Below are positions 1 through 6,740 of a stretch of DNA of 10,317 nt, in pieces. Each line of letters opens with the position of its first letter. The first letter of the stretch is position 1. Both the position numbers and the translations under genes were made by a program. The notes beneath the pieces are model-generated. The model saw only the letters and a program-made list of their open reading frames with translations. It was not told where the DNA came from and made no database searches. Location of the stretch: positions 1 to 10,317 of the forward strand of contig CAYHPY010000123.1 in NCBI GenBank assembly GCA_964358485.1, in the 5' to 3' direction. This DNA comes from CAYHPY01 sp964358485 (GTDB lineage Bacteria > Elusimicrobiota > Elusimicrobia > UBA1565 > UBA9628).

Positions 1-58
1 ACTCACAGACCAACCGGTATGCTCGTTCGTCGCGCCTAGCCAGAAGCCAAAATCGCGC

Positions 59-104
59 GGCCGAAGGGCCCTACAGTTATTGGGATAGGCTCTAAAGGAC
101 CCAG
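59..104 (+). repeat. GGGCC-rich intergenic element, copy A
   Basis: This stretch begins GGCCGAAGGGCCCTA and ends AAAGGACCCAG. It has the same order of blocks as the element at 8109-8147: GCCGAAGGGCC, then TA, then GGGAWAGGC, then GGRCCCAG, with different spacer lengths. A shorter relative, GGGCCGAAGGACCC, follows at 113-126. It lies upstream of the first gene and is non-coding as far as I can see. Its function is unknown. The similarity to the other copies was aligned by eye. Confidence 0.4.
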
Positions 105-126
105 ACGCCCGAGGGCCGAAGGACCC

Positions 127-142
127 GTTGATCCAAATCAAC
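127..142. other. Inverted repeat GTTGAT-CCAA-ATCAAC
   Basis: A perfect 6-bp inverted repeat with a 4-nt centre lies about 60 bp before the first gene. A second one follows: GCGCCCC at 143-149 pairs with GGGGCGC at 166-172. Either could be a protein-binding dyad or an RNA hairpin. No T-run follows, so a terminator is unlikely. The arms are short and may be chance in GC-rich DNA. Confidence 0.25.
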
Positions 143-186
143 GCGCCCCGTTAACCGCGGTCATAGGGGCGCCGGCCCTCCCGCGC

Positions 187-192
187 TACACT
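187..192 (+). promoter_or_regulatory. Candidate -10 box (TACACT) of first gene
   Basis: TACACT matches TATAAT at four of six positions, including the key A2 and T6. It ends 9 nt before the ATG at 202. No Shine-Dalgarno sequence lies between them, so the mRNA would be nearly leaderless. This is weaker than the promoters further along, because there is no TG extension and no -35 box. Confidence 0.35.
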
Positions 193-201
193 ATACGGGC
201 G

Positions 202-972
202 ATGAAAATTTTAAAGAAGCTCTCCCCGATGCTCCCTCTTCTCTTGGCCGTGCAGGCCCGCGCGACTTCCGTGGCCCCCGGGGCGGAAACCCTCCTCCAG
301 GACATTTTCGACGGCCGGACCAAGATCGAGGCCGTCCGCCTCATGGAATTCACCCCGGGCTTCGTCGTGCCCGAAACCGTTCAGCCCGCCCCCGAAACCA
401 TCCTGATCACCGCCGAAGTCTCCGTCGCCCCTTCCCACGAGATCGAGCGGGACCTCCGCGAACTGGAAAGCTCGATCGAGAACCTGCGCCGGACCTACGG
501 CTTCATCCGCGACCTGAGCTTCGAGCCCCGCCCCTCTCTCCAGGAAGAGCCTCGGTTCACCATCCAGCCCTACCCTTCGGCCCCGCGCGCTTCGGTCTAC
601 AGCGTTCGCGGCTTCGTCCGCTCCAACCGCTATCCCGCCCTCCTGAAAGACAAGGCGGTCCGCAAGGCGGTTGTCGAAAACCTTCCGGAGCGGACCCCCG
701 AGGCTCTTCTGCGCTTTCTGGACGCCCACGCGGCGGCCCTGGTCGCCGTCCCCGGCGTCGAGTCCCTCGGCCTGGGTTTTGACTGCGGCATGCGGGGCGA
801 GCATCAGCATGTCCTGCCCCACCGGCACGTCATCGTCCTGACCTTGTCGGCGGGCGCCCAGCCGGCCGCCGTCGAGCGCAGCCTGACCCGGAAAGTCCCC
901 GAGTTCTCCGAAGTGCCCCACCGCTTCGAAGTTTTGGCGCAGGCCGAGAACTTTTCCTGGGCCCAGCGCTAA
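202..972 (+). CDS. Exported protein of unknown function with a His cluster
   Basis: This 256-residue protein begins with a basic stretch and a hydrophobic core (residues 4-20) ending ARA, a typical Sec signal peptide, so it is probably periplasmic or secreted. The mature part has a likely helical segment near 79-100 rich in Glu, Arg and Leu. A C-terminal region at about 145-250 has alternating helix and strand character and includes VPGVESLGLG (183-192). Four histidines are packed at 201, 203, 207 and 209 (EHQHVLPHRH), which could bind metal. I do not recognise a family. The ATG at 202 is the first start in frame that gives a signal peptide. It has no Shine-Dalgarno site but a possible -10 box just upstream. 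It stands alone, with 117 bp before the next gene on the same strand. Confidence 0.75.
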   Translation: MKILKKLSPMLPLLLAVQARATSVAPGAETLLQDIFDGRTKIEAVRLMEFTPGFVVPETVQPAPETILITAEVSVAPSHEIERDLRELESSIENLRRTYGFIRDLSFEPRPSLQEEPRFTIQPYPSAPRASVYSVRGFVRSNRYPALLKDKAVRKAVVENLPERTPEALLRFLDAHAAALVAVPGVESLGLGFDCGMRGEHQHVLPHRHVIVLTLSAGAQPAAVERSLTRKVPEFSEVPHRFEVLAQAENFSWAQR

Positions 973-989
973 ACCAAAGCCCCATCCCG

Positions 990-1022
990 CCCCGGGCCCA
1001 ATGAATACCCGCCTCTAGGCCC
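990..1022 (-). repeat. GGGCC-rich intergenic element, copy B
   Basis: Read on the minus strand, this 33-nt stretch starts GGGCCTAG and ends TTGGGCCCGGGG. It aligns without gaps to 8115-8147: 8 of 8 bases match in the first block, 5 of 13 in the middle and 10 of 12 in the last block. GGGCC and GGCCC near the ends could pair as a hairpin. It lies in the gap between the first and second genes. Confidence 0.45.
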
Positions 1023-1050
1023 TCCGTCCCATAATCAATCCGGCCCCAAT

Positions 1051-1059
1051 TGTTATTCT
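1051..1059 (+). promoter_or_regulatory. Candidate extended -10 promoter (TGT-TATTCT)
   Basis: TATTCT at 1054-1059 is preceded by TGT, the form of an extended -10 element. It lies 30 nt before the ATG at 1090, leaving room for a short leader that carries the AGGAG ribosome site. This would drive the two-gene unit 1090-3823. No -35 box is recognisable. Confidence 0.4.
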
Positions 1060-1089
1060 CTGCCCAACGACTTGGACAGGAGATCAACA

Positions 1090-2190
1090 ATGCGAATTTC
1101 CGCCCTTCTCTCGCTGGCCGCGGCCTTGGCCGCCTCGCCCGCCGGAGCCCAGACCTTCCGCGCGACGCTCCCTTCGCAAGGCCGGGCCCCGGCTTGGACC
1201 GTCACGCCCCTTCCCGGCTCCCTGAGGACCCCCTTGGCGCCCCTCGCAAGCCTCTCCGCCGCGCCCCGGCTGATCTCGACTCTTCCCGGCGCCATGGCCG
1301 CCCCCCGGATTTCCGGCGTCATGGCCGCGCCTTCCTTACCCGGAACCGAGGCGGCGCCGGCCCCGGCCCTTGGCGCGGGGATCGTCGCTTCCTTAGAGAG
1401 CGCCTCGGCCGAGATCGGACAAAGCCTCAAAGCGCCCGAACCCTTCGCCGCGTCCGCGCCCCTGGGCAAGCTTTTCGACAAAAACCTTCCCGGCGGGGAC
1501 CGGACCGTGGATTTCCGCCCCCCGAATCCGGGCGAAGACCGCCGCATCAACGCCGCCCTGCAGGCCCTGTCCCGAAGTTCCATCGGGCTCAACGTCTACA
1601 AGCTCGTCTATGAGAAATACCGGGGCGGCCTGACCCTCCACATCGACGACGCCCCCGGGGCCGATTACGATGCCCGCGTCTCCTTCCAAGACGGCCGGCC
1701 CCGGATCGACCTGACCCTGTCCTTGATCAACCGCGCCTCCCCCGAGGCCGCCGCGGCCTATATCGGGCGCGAGATGTCGGACCTCTATTATGGAGACATC
1801 CCGGCCTCGGCCGAGCGCGGCTACCTGGCCTACGGCAATATGGTCCGCATCTTCGCCGAACTCACCAACAGCGACCTCAACGCCTACGGCAACGCCTGGG
1901 ACCAGGCCAAGGACCAGAACTCCGGCGGTGTTTTCGTCATCCAGCGCTACTACGGAAGCTGGAAGGCGGCGGTCCGCGCGGCCGAGCGCGGCGGGGACAT
2001 CCGGGAGACGGATTTCTTCCGCTTCCTGCGCACCACCGACGACTCCAACACGGAGGCCCGGTCCAAGCTGTCCCTGCGCGAGCAGTACCAGCGGGGCATG
2101 ATCGATTACGAGACTTACCGGCAGATGACGAATTATTTCAATGAAAGAGTCTCCGGGGAAGCCCGGTGGTTGGAAAGAACGGGAAGGTAA
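1090..2190 (+). CDS. Exported protein, probable non-catalytic peptidase-like domain
   Basis: This 366-residue protein has a clear signal peptide (residues 1-20, ending AGA). A long Ala/Pro/Leu-rich low-complexity stretch follows to about 125, then a folded region at about 150-360. That region has a strand-rich part (LTLHIDD, RIDLTLSLIN at 205-214), then SPEAAAAYIGREMSDLYYG (217-235) and PASAERGYLAY (238-248). This layout resembles membrane-associated metallopeptidase-like proteins in which an HExxH helix is followed by a Glu-bearing helix. Here HExxH is replaced by REMSD (227-231), so the usual zinc-binding histidines are missing. The peptidase relation is inferred and could be wrong. The ATG at 1090 has AGGAG at 1078-1082 with 7 nt spacing, and it starts the signal peptide. 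An upstream in-frame TTG at 1072 lies before that site and is rejected. The next gene begins 19 nt after the stop, so the two are likely co-transcribed. Confidence 0.8.
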   Translation: MRISALLSLAAALAASPAGAQTFRATLPSQGRAPAWTVTPLPGSLRTPLAPLASLSAAPRLISTLPGAMAAPRISGVMAAPSLPGTEAAPAPALGAGIVASLESASAEIGQSLKAPEPFAASAPLGKLFDKNLPGGDRTVDFRPPNPGEDRRINAALQALSRSSIGLNVYKLVYEKYRGGLTLHIDDAPGADYDARVSFQDGRPRIDLTLSLINRASPEAAAAYIGREMSDLYYGDIPASAERGYLAYGNMVRIFAELTNSDLNAYGNAWDQAKDQNSGGVFVIQRYYGSWKAAVRAAERGGDIRETDFFRFLRTTDDSNTEARSKLSLREQYQRGMIDYETYRQMTNYFNERVSGEARWLERTGR

Positions 2191-2209
2191 CAATTCCGGA
2201 GGAATAACC

Positions 2210-3823
2210 ATGAACAATGTTTTGCTAGCCCTTGCCGTTCTTACGATTTCCTTCCAGTCGTCGGCATCCGCCGCCGACTGGAATAAACTCACCGGCGACC
2301 AAAGCCAAGTCTCCACGCCCCTGACGGCCGTCGTCGAGGACGCCCGGGCCTGGCGCGAGCTCTGGACCGAGCACCAAGGCGCCGCCTCCCCCGCGCCCGC
2401 GGTCGATTTCAGCCGGGAACGCGTCATCGCCGTCTTCGCCGGGGAACGCCCGACCGTGGGCTACTCCGTCCAGGCCGAGGTCTCTCCCAGCGACCCGCCG
2501 GGTTCGCTCTCCGTGTCCTACCGGGTCTTGGGCCCCTCCCCCGACGCCCTGGTCGCCGAGATGCTGACCCAGCCCTACCTGCTCCTGAAAACGGCCAAAA
2601 CGCCGGGCTCGGTGACCTTCGACGAACTCCGGGACGCGCCCAACTCCGCCGCGGCCCCCAAGGGCGTCGTCCAGGCCGAGGCCCGGGTCGAGGCGCTCTT
2701 GGCCCCGTTCCGTAACTCCTCTTCCGAAGGCTCCCTGGAAGCCCTCCCCGGACCCAAGGCCGCCGCCGCCCTGCCGCCGCCTCCGGACGAAGGCAAACAG
2801 GGCAAACCCCTTCCCCCGCCGCAGGACGACGGCAAGAAGAAGAACGGGGGCAAACCCCTTCCGCCTCCCCCGGATGAGGACAACCGGGGCGGCAAACCCC
2901 TCCCGCCTCCTCCCGGCGGCGGAGGAAAACCGCTTCCTCCCCCCGCGGAGGTTGATCTCCCCCGGCCGAACTTTCCCGGCGGCCCCCTTTCCCGGGGCGA
3001 CTACCGCCTGCGCGACGCGCGACGGACCTTCGACTTCTCCGGGATGAGCTACCTCGGGTTCTGGGAAGGAGACCGCTCCTACCGGACCCAGCAGGGACGC
3101 GTGGAGACCTCGGCGCAAGACCGGGGCTCCTCCTACATCCTGAACCTGGAAAGCCGCCTTTACCAGGAATACACCCTCTTCTACTACGATCCCTCCGACC
3201 GCGGTTTCTACTGGCGCCCCGGCGAGGAGTTCGTGAAGTCCCGCACGCGCCGCCTGGTCGTCGAATTCGCCGACCGGGAGCACAATCCCCTGCTGCCCTG
3301 GGAACGGGAGACCTTCCTATTCTCCTACAACCACGGCCGCTCGGACATCGGCGGCGTCCGCCTGGACTCGGCCGACGGGGCCTACGATTACTCGATTTCG
3401 TACGGGTCCAATCCCAACGACCCTCTGACCGTGACGGCCGTCCTGACCCCGCGTCAAAAACTCCGGACCGCCCCCGATCCCAAGGGGATTTCCGCGACGC
3501 TGGCCCCGGACGGCGCGGCCCTCAAGCTCGTCATCGAGGACCGCTGGGCGTCCTACTATGACGGGGAAACCCTGGAGCTCTCCTTGGTCATCCGCAAGGA
3601 CGACGGAAGCTTCTGGCGGCGGGACCCGATCGTCTTCGAGGCCAAGGACCGCTCTCCCCTGCAGGCCAAGATCCAGGGCGCCGCGCCCAAGTTCGACATC
3701 CCGGTCCCGGTGAGCGGCTCGGGAACCTTTTACCTGGAGTCCTGGTCCTTCCGGCGGGCCGCCGGAAAAATCAGCGGGGATGGGTGGGTGAGAAAGGGCG
3801 GAGGGAACAAGATCAAGAAATAG
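2210..3823 (+). CDS. Exported PrcB-like domain protein with proline-rich linker
   Basis: This protein has 537 residues. A signal peptide ends near SASA (18-21). Residues 35-140 resemble the PrcB C-terminal domain, first named from the protease-complex lipoprotein PrcB of Treponema. The visible pattern is an AWRELWTEH helix, then PAVDFSRERVIAVFAG, a strand near GYSVQAEV and a Q-PYLLLKT end. Residues 188-245 form a linker of five LPPP(P) units separated by charged Gly/Lys-rich segments. Residues 263-515 are rich in beta-type and aromatic sequence (for example YTLFYYDPSD, FYWRPGEE) and match nothing I know. The tail is basic (KGGGNKIKK). The ATG at 2210 follows GGAGGA (2198-2203) at 6 nt, so the longer in-frame start at 2141 inside the previous gene is rejected. 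The architecture suggests an envelope protein whose N-terminal domain binds a partner, perhaps a protease. Its role is not proven. Confidence 0.8.
   Translation: MNNVLLALAVLTISFQSSASAADWNKLTGDQSQVSTPLTAVVEDARAWRELWTEHQGAASPAPAVDFSRERVIAVFAGERPTVGYSVQAEVSPSDPPGSLSVSYRVLGPSPDALVAEMLTQPYLLLKTAKTPGSVTFDELRDAPNSAAAPKGVVQAEARVEALLAPFRNSSSEGSLEALPGPKAAAALPPPPDEGKQGKPLPPPQDDGKKKNGGKPLPPPPDEDNRGGKPLPPPPGGGGKPLPPPAEVDLPRPNFPGGPLSRGDYRLRDARRTFDFSGMSYLGFWEGDRSYRTQQGRVETSAQDRGSSYILNLESRLYQEYTLFYYDPSDRGFYWRPGEEFVKSRTRRLVVEFADREHNPLLPWERETFLFSYNHGRSDIGGVRLDSADGAYDYSISYGSNPNDPLTVTAVLTPRQKLRTAPDPKGISATLAPDGAALKLVIEDRWASYYDGETLELSLVIRKDDGSFWRRDPIVFEAKDRSPLQAKIQGAAPKFDIPVPVSGSGTFYLESWSFRRAAGKISGDGWVRKGGGNKIKK
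2771..2944 (+). repeat. Tandem proline-rich coding repeat
   Basis: Five units beginning LPPP start at residues 188, 201, 217, 231 and 242 of the PrcB-like protein. They are joined by DEGKQGKP-type spacers of 11-16 residues. The DNA repeats GGCAAACCCCTTCC-like blocks at about 2803, 2850, 2891 and 2926. Such repeats usually make a stiff, extended spacer and can change copy number between strains. Confidence 0.85.
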
Positions 3824-4355
3824 CCCGGCGGATCATTCGAAAGAAAGGGGGCCCGCCGGGCCCGCTTTCTCTTTTCAGTAGCTTGAAACCGTGTTTTTCG
3901 TAGTAAGCGACGTTCTTTTCCCTGAAAGTTTCTAAATAGACGTTTTTCTTTTCCCGCTCGGCCCTTCCCAAACCCTCGGACAGTAAAGCCGACCCCACTC
4001 CCTTCCCCTGGAACTCCGGCGAGACGGCCAACAGGCGAAGATACCAGGTATTGAGATCCACCGGCCGAAGCCGGTCCACCGGCTCCAGCAGGCGCAAAGA
4101 CCTCAACACGGCGGCCGGCCGGGCCAGGAAAGACGCGATCTCGCCCAAGCGGGGCGCCCAACGCCAAAGCGGGACCGGGCCCAGCCCGGGAGGAAACCAG
4201 AGGGCCAGGCCGGCCAGGCGGCCATCGATGAAAGCCCCCCGGGGGCGTCCCCCGTGCGCGATTTCGACCTTGAGAAAGGCCGATTGGATCAAGGGAGTGA
4301 TCCTCCGCCGGTCCTTAAGATCAGGCAAAATATGCTCCCAGGCAGGATCACTCAA
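3813..4355 (-). CDS. GNAT family N-acetyltransferase
   Basis: A GNAT fold protein that would move an acetyl group from acetyl-CoA to an unknown amine. The acetyl-CoA loop is plain: LLAVSPEFQGKGVGSALL (108-125 counted from the TTG) contains the Q-x-x-G-x-G core at 116-121. NVAYYEKHGFKLL (148-160) is the usual following helix and strand. ALWFPPG (51-57) is common in one GNAT subgroup. The TTG at 4355 is the longest conventional start but probably not the real one. It has no ribosome site, and the frame stays open upstream to 4481 with plausible GNAT sequence (ELLQESGRLSAAAF). That stretch contains no ATG, GTG or TTG, so the true start may be rare or the sequence may hold an error. The 3' end overlaps the convergent PrcB-like gene by 11 bp and contains the shared terminator hairpin. 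Confidence 0.85.
   Translation of the reverse strand: MSDPAWEHILPDLKDRRRITPLIQSAFLKVEIAHGGRPRGAFIDGRLAGLALWFPPGLGPVPLWRWAPRLGEIASFLARPAAVLRSLRLLEPVDRLRPVDLNTWYLRLLAVSPEFQGKGVGSALLSEGLGRAEREKKNVYLETFREKNVAYYEKHGFKLLKRESGPGGPPFFRMIRRAIS
3842..3870. terminator. Hairpin terminator between convergent genes
   Basis: AAGAAAG and GGGCCC pair with GGGCCC and CTTTC(T) around a GCC loop, giving about 12 bp with one G-G mismatch. The plus side is followed by TCTCTTTTC and the minus side by TTTCTTTCG. It can therefore act in both directions, ending the PrcB-like unit and the six-gene minus-strand unit. It lies within the last codons of the GNAT gene (ESGPGGPPFF). Confidence 0.6.
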
Positions 4356-4423
4356 GAAAGCGGCCGCCGAAAGGCGCCCGCTTTCTTGCAGAAGTTCCGT
4401 CCCCAGATCTTTTATTTCCGTTT

Positions 4424-5281
4424 TTATCTCCGTTCTCCGTCCCGACCCATCCCCTCCAGCAACCCCTTGGCAAATTCCAAATTAGCCCGATCCGCCCCCT
4501 CCTCCTTCGGCGTCTCCAAAATCGCCGGAGTGTCGGCGTATTCGGGCCGCTCCAGGAAGGCCCGAAGGCAATCCCCGCCCAAGCGGCCCCGCCCCCAATG
4601 CTCATGGCTTTCCAAATGAGTCCCCAGGAGCGCCCGGGTGTCGTTGAGATGGAAAGCCCGGACCTTGTCGGCCCCGATCAGGCGGTTGACCCGGGCCAGG
4701 AACTTCAAGACCCCTTCCGCCGTGGCGATGTCATGGCCGGCGGCGAAGGCGTGGGCCGAGTCCAGGCACACTCCCGCCCCGGGGACCCAGCGCCCCACCC
4801 CGCTCAAAAGCTCGGCCAGCTCCTCCAGGGAGCCGCCCAACCGCCGCCCGCCTCCGGGCACGTTTTCCACGAGTATGGGAATCCGAACGCCCGAACGGCG
4901 GTAGGCCAGGCCCACCGAATCCGCGAAAAGCCGGACGCCTTCGCCCTTGTCGGACTCCGGGGAAAAAGCCCCGGCGTGCAGGACATAAGCCTCGCCGCCC
5001 AATCCCTCCGCCAGGCGAAGTTCTTTCTCCAGATGAGAAACCGAGCGCGACCGCCGGACTTCCTCGGAAGAGGCCAGGCTCGGCACGAAGCGGGAATGAA
5101 TCAACAGACGGCGGATGCAGGACCGCTCCCGCGCCGCCCGGAATTCGGCCAACTGCGGGGGAGTCGGCTCCTGGTGCCGAGGGTAGGGCAGCATTTGCAT
5201 GGCGGCGCAGCCCAGGACCCCGGCCTCTTCCAGGGCGGCGGCAAAACCCCGGCGCACGGAAGCGTGGATTCCCAGGATCAT
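4424..5281 (-). CDS. nfo: Endonuclease IV (AP endonuclease family 2)
   Basis: This 285-residue protein should cut DNA 5' to abasic sites in base excision repair. The fold shows as ILGIHAS (2-8), IHSRFVPSLAS (61-71), VLHAG (100-104), ILVENVPG (136-143), VCLDSAHAFAAGHDI (171-185), FHLND (210-214) and ILETPKEE (254-261). Set against the nine metal ligands of the E. coli enzyme, I find H62, H102, E139, D174, H177, H211, H226 and E256. The ninth, Asp229 in E. coli, is Glu here (E224 in LESHEHWGRG), a conservative change. The DNA-inserting Tyr72 of E. coli is Phe here (F65). The sequence is a divergent family member but should be active. The ATG at 5281 lies 16 nt after the aldehyde dehydrogenase stop, so the two are probably co-transcribed. 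I see no clear ribosome site before it. Confidence 0.92.
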   Translation of the reverse strand: MILGIHASVRRGFAAALEEAGVLGCAAMQMLPYPRHQEPTPPQLAEFRAARERSCIRRLLIHSRFVPSLASSEEVRRSRSVSHLEKELRLAEGLGGEAYVLHAGAFSPESDKGEGVRLFADSVGLAYRRSGVRIPILVENVPGGGRRLGGSLEELAELLSGVGRWVPGAGVCLDSAHAFAAGHDIATAEGVLKFLARVNRLIGADKVRAFHLNDTRALLGTHLESHEHWGRGRLGGDCLRAFLERPEYADTPAILETPKEEGADRANLEFAKGLLEGMGRDGERR

Positions 5282-5297
5282 GGGCGGGAAAAACCGG

Positions 5298-6740
5298 TCA
5301 AGTCAGGCGGGAAATCCAGGAAACGATCTTGGTCTTGAAGTCGTCGTACGGGAACCACCAGAGCTCCGGCGCCGAGGCCGGCCACTCGTGCATGTAGACC
5401 GATTGGGCGTAGCAGAACATCCGCAGGCCCTCATCGGAATGCCGCCGTCCCAGCCCGCTTTGCTTGATCCCGCCGAAAGGCAGGGAGCAGACGGCGTAAT
5501 GGCTCATGATGTCGTTGATGCCCAGCAGGCCCGCCTCGACGGAGCGGCCCAGGCGCTCGGCCTTGGCCAGATCCCGGGTCCAAAGGCTGGCGGCCAGGCC
5601 GAAAGGTCCCTCGTTGGTGAGGCGAATGGCGTCCTCGCCCCGGGACACCTTCATGATGGGCAGAACCGGGCCGAAGGTTTCCTCGGTCATGACCTGCATT
5701 TCATGGGTCGCGTCCAGGATCAAAGCCGGGCTCATCAAAAGATTTTGAGGATCCACGAGCTCTCCCCCGGTCACGCGGGCGCCTTTGGAGCGGGCGTCCT
5801 CGATTTGGGCCTGCACGCGGTCCAATTGGGGCGGGAAGATGAGCCGCCCGATGTCCACGTTGCGGCCGTCCAGGCCCTGGCGAAGGCCCGCCATCTCCTT
5901 GCGCACCATTTCGGCGAAACGGTCGTAGATTTCCTCCTCCACGTAGACCCGCTCCACCCCCACGCAGACCTGGCCGCAATTGGCGAAGGAGCCCCAGACC
6001 GCGGCCTTGGACGCCCGCTCGAGCGCCGCGTCCTTGAAGACGATCATCGGGTGCTTGCCGCCCAGCTCCAGAACGCAAGGTTTGAGCTCGGCCGCGGCCG
6101 CCTGGCCCACCAGCTTGCCGGAACGGGTGGAGCCGGTGAAAAGGATCATGTCGGCTTCCTGGACCACTTGGCGGCCCACGGCTCCGTCCCCGGGGACCAC
6201 CGACACCAGCCCCTCCGGAAGCAGGCCCGTGGCCTTGATGGCGTCCTCGACCCAGAGCATGGTCCGGGTCGTCCACTCCGAGGGCTTGATCAGGACCCCG
6301 TTGCCGGCCAGAAGGGCGGGAATAGTGTCTCCGAACGGGATCATGAACGGCAGATTCCAGGGCGTGATCAAACCCACGATCCCGCGGGGAACGTAGCGAA
6401 CGTAGGTCCGCTTGTTGAAGAGCAGCCACGGGCGCCAGGCGGCCTGGTCCTGGAGGATGCGGTGGGCGTTGGAGGTGAAGTACTTGACGATGAGATCGGC
6501 CGTGGCGAACTCCATGGCTTCGATCTCGGCGAAGGGCTTGCCGGTCTCCTCATGGAGGACCCGGGCCAGCTCCTCCTTTCGGGCCTTCACCTCCCGCCAC
6601 AGGGCCCGGACGATGTCGACCCGCTGGGTGATGGAATAACGCCGCCATTGGACCGCCGCCTTGCGGCAGGCTTCGGCCCTCCGGGAGACCTCTTCGGGCG
6701 CGATATTGCGCGCCTGGGAAGCGACGGTCGCGCCGCTCAC
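5298..6740 (-). CDS. NAD(P)-dependent aldehyde dehydrogenase
   Basis: This 480-residue protein is of normal length for the family and oxidises an aldehyde to its acid with NAD or NADP. The catalytic set is complete: N129 in TPWNLPF, K152 in LIKPSEW, the FTGSTRSGK nucleotide loop (201-209), the general base E225 in LELGGK and the nucleophile C259 in FANCGQVC. EETFGPVLPI and LPFGGIKQSGLGRRH are the usual C-terminal blocks. The final stretch (ELWWFPYDDF) is aromatic. The substrate cannot be read from the sequence. There is no signal peptide, so it is cytoplasmic. It starts at GTG (6740), whose last two bases begin the TGA stop of the cyclic-nucleotide-fold gene, a 4-bp GTGA overlap. That points to coupled translation and a shared function or control. 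Confidence 0.94.
   Translation of the reverse strand: MSGATVASQARNIAPEEVSRRAEACRKAAVQWRRYSITQRVDIVRALWREVKARKEELARVLHEETGKPFAEIEAMEFATADLIVKYFTSNAHRILQDQAAWRPWLLFNKRTYVRYVPRGIVGLITPWNLPFMIPFGDTIPALLAGNGVLIKPSEWTTRTMLWVEDAIKATGLLPEGLVSVVPGDGAVGRQVVQEADMILFTGSTRSGKLVGQAAAAELKPCVLELGGKHPMIVFKDAALERASKAAVWGSFANCGQVCVGVERVYVEEEIYDRFAEMVRKEMAGLRQGLDGRNVDIGRLIFPPQLDRVQAQIEDARSKGARVTGGELVDPQNLLMSPALILDATHEMQVMTEETFGPVLPIMKVSRGEDAIRLTNEGPFGLAASLWTRDLAKAERLGRSVEAGLLGINDIMSHYAVCSLPFGGIKQSGLGRRHSDEGLRMFCYAQSVYMHEWPASAPELWWFPYDDFKTKIVSWISRLT

Noticed and set aside
1..58. Possible gene tail at the left edge
   Set aside because: I found no open frame with recognisable content. The stretch has stops in the frames I checked and no RNA gene pattern.
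2141..2209. Upstream in-frame start of the PrcB-like gene inside the previous gene
   Set aside because: GGAGGA lies at the right distance before ATG 2210, and that start opens a signal peptide. The longer form would bury it.
2771..2944. Direct repeats considered as a CRISPR or other non-coding array
   Set aside because: The repeats keep the reading frame and encode LPPPP units with variable linkers. There are no uniform repeats with unique spacers.
1393..3283. Long minus-strand open frames opposite the two-gene exported-protein unit
   Set aside because: They have no recognisable domains or ribosome sites and are mirror frames of genes that have signal peptides and Shine-Dalgarno sites.
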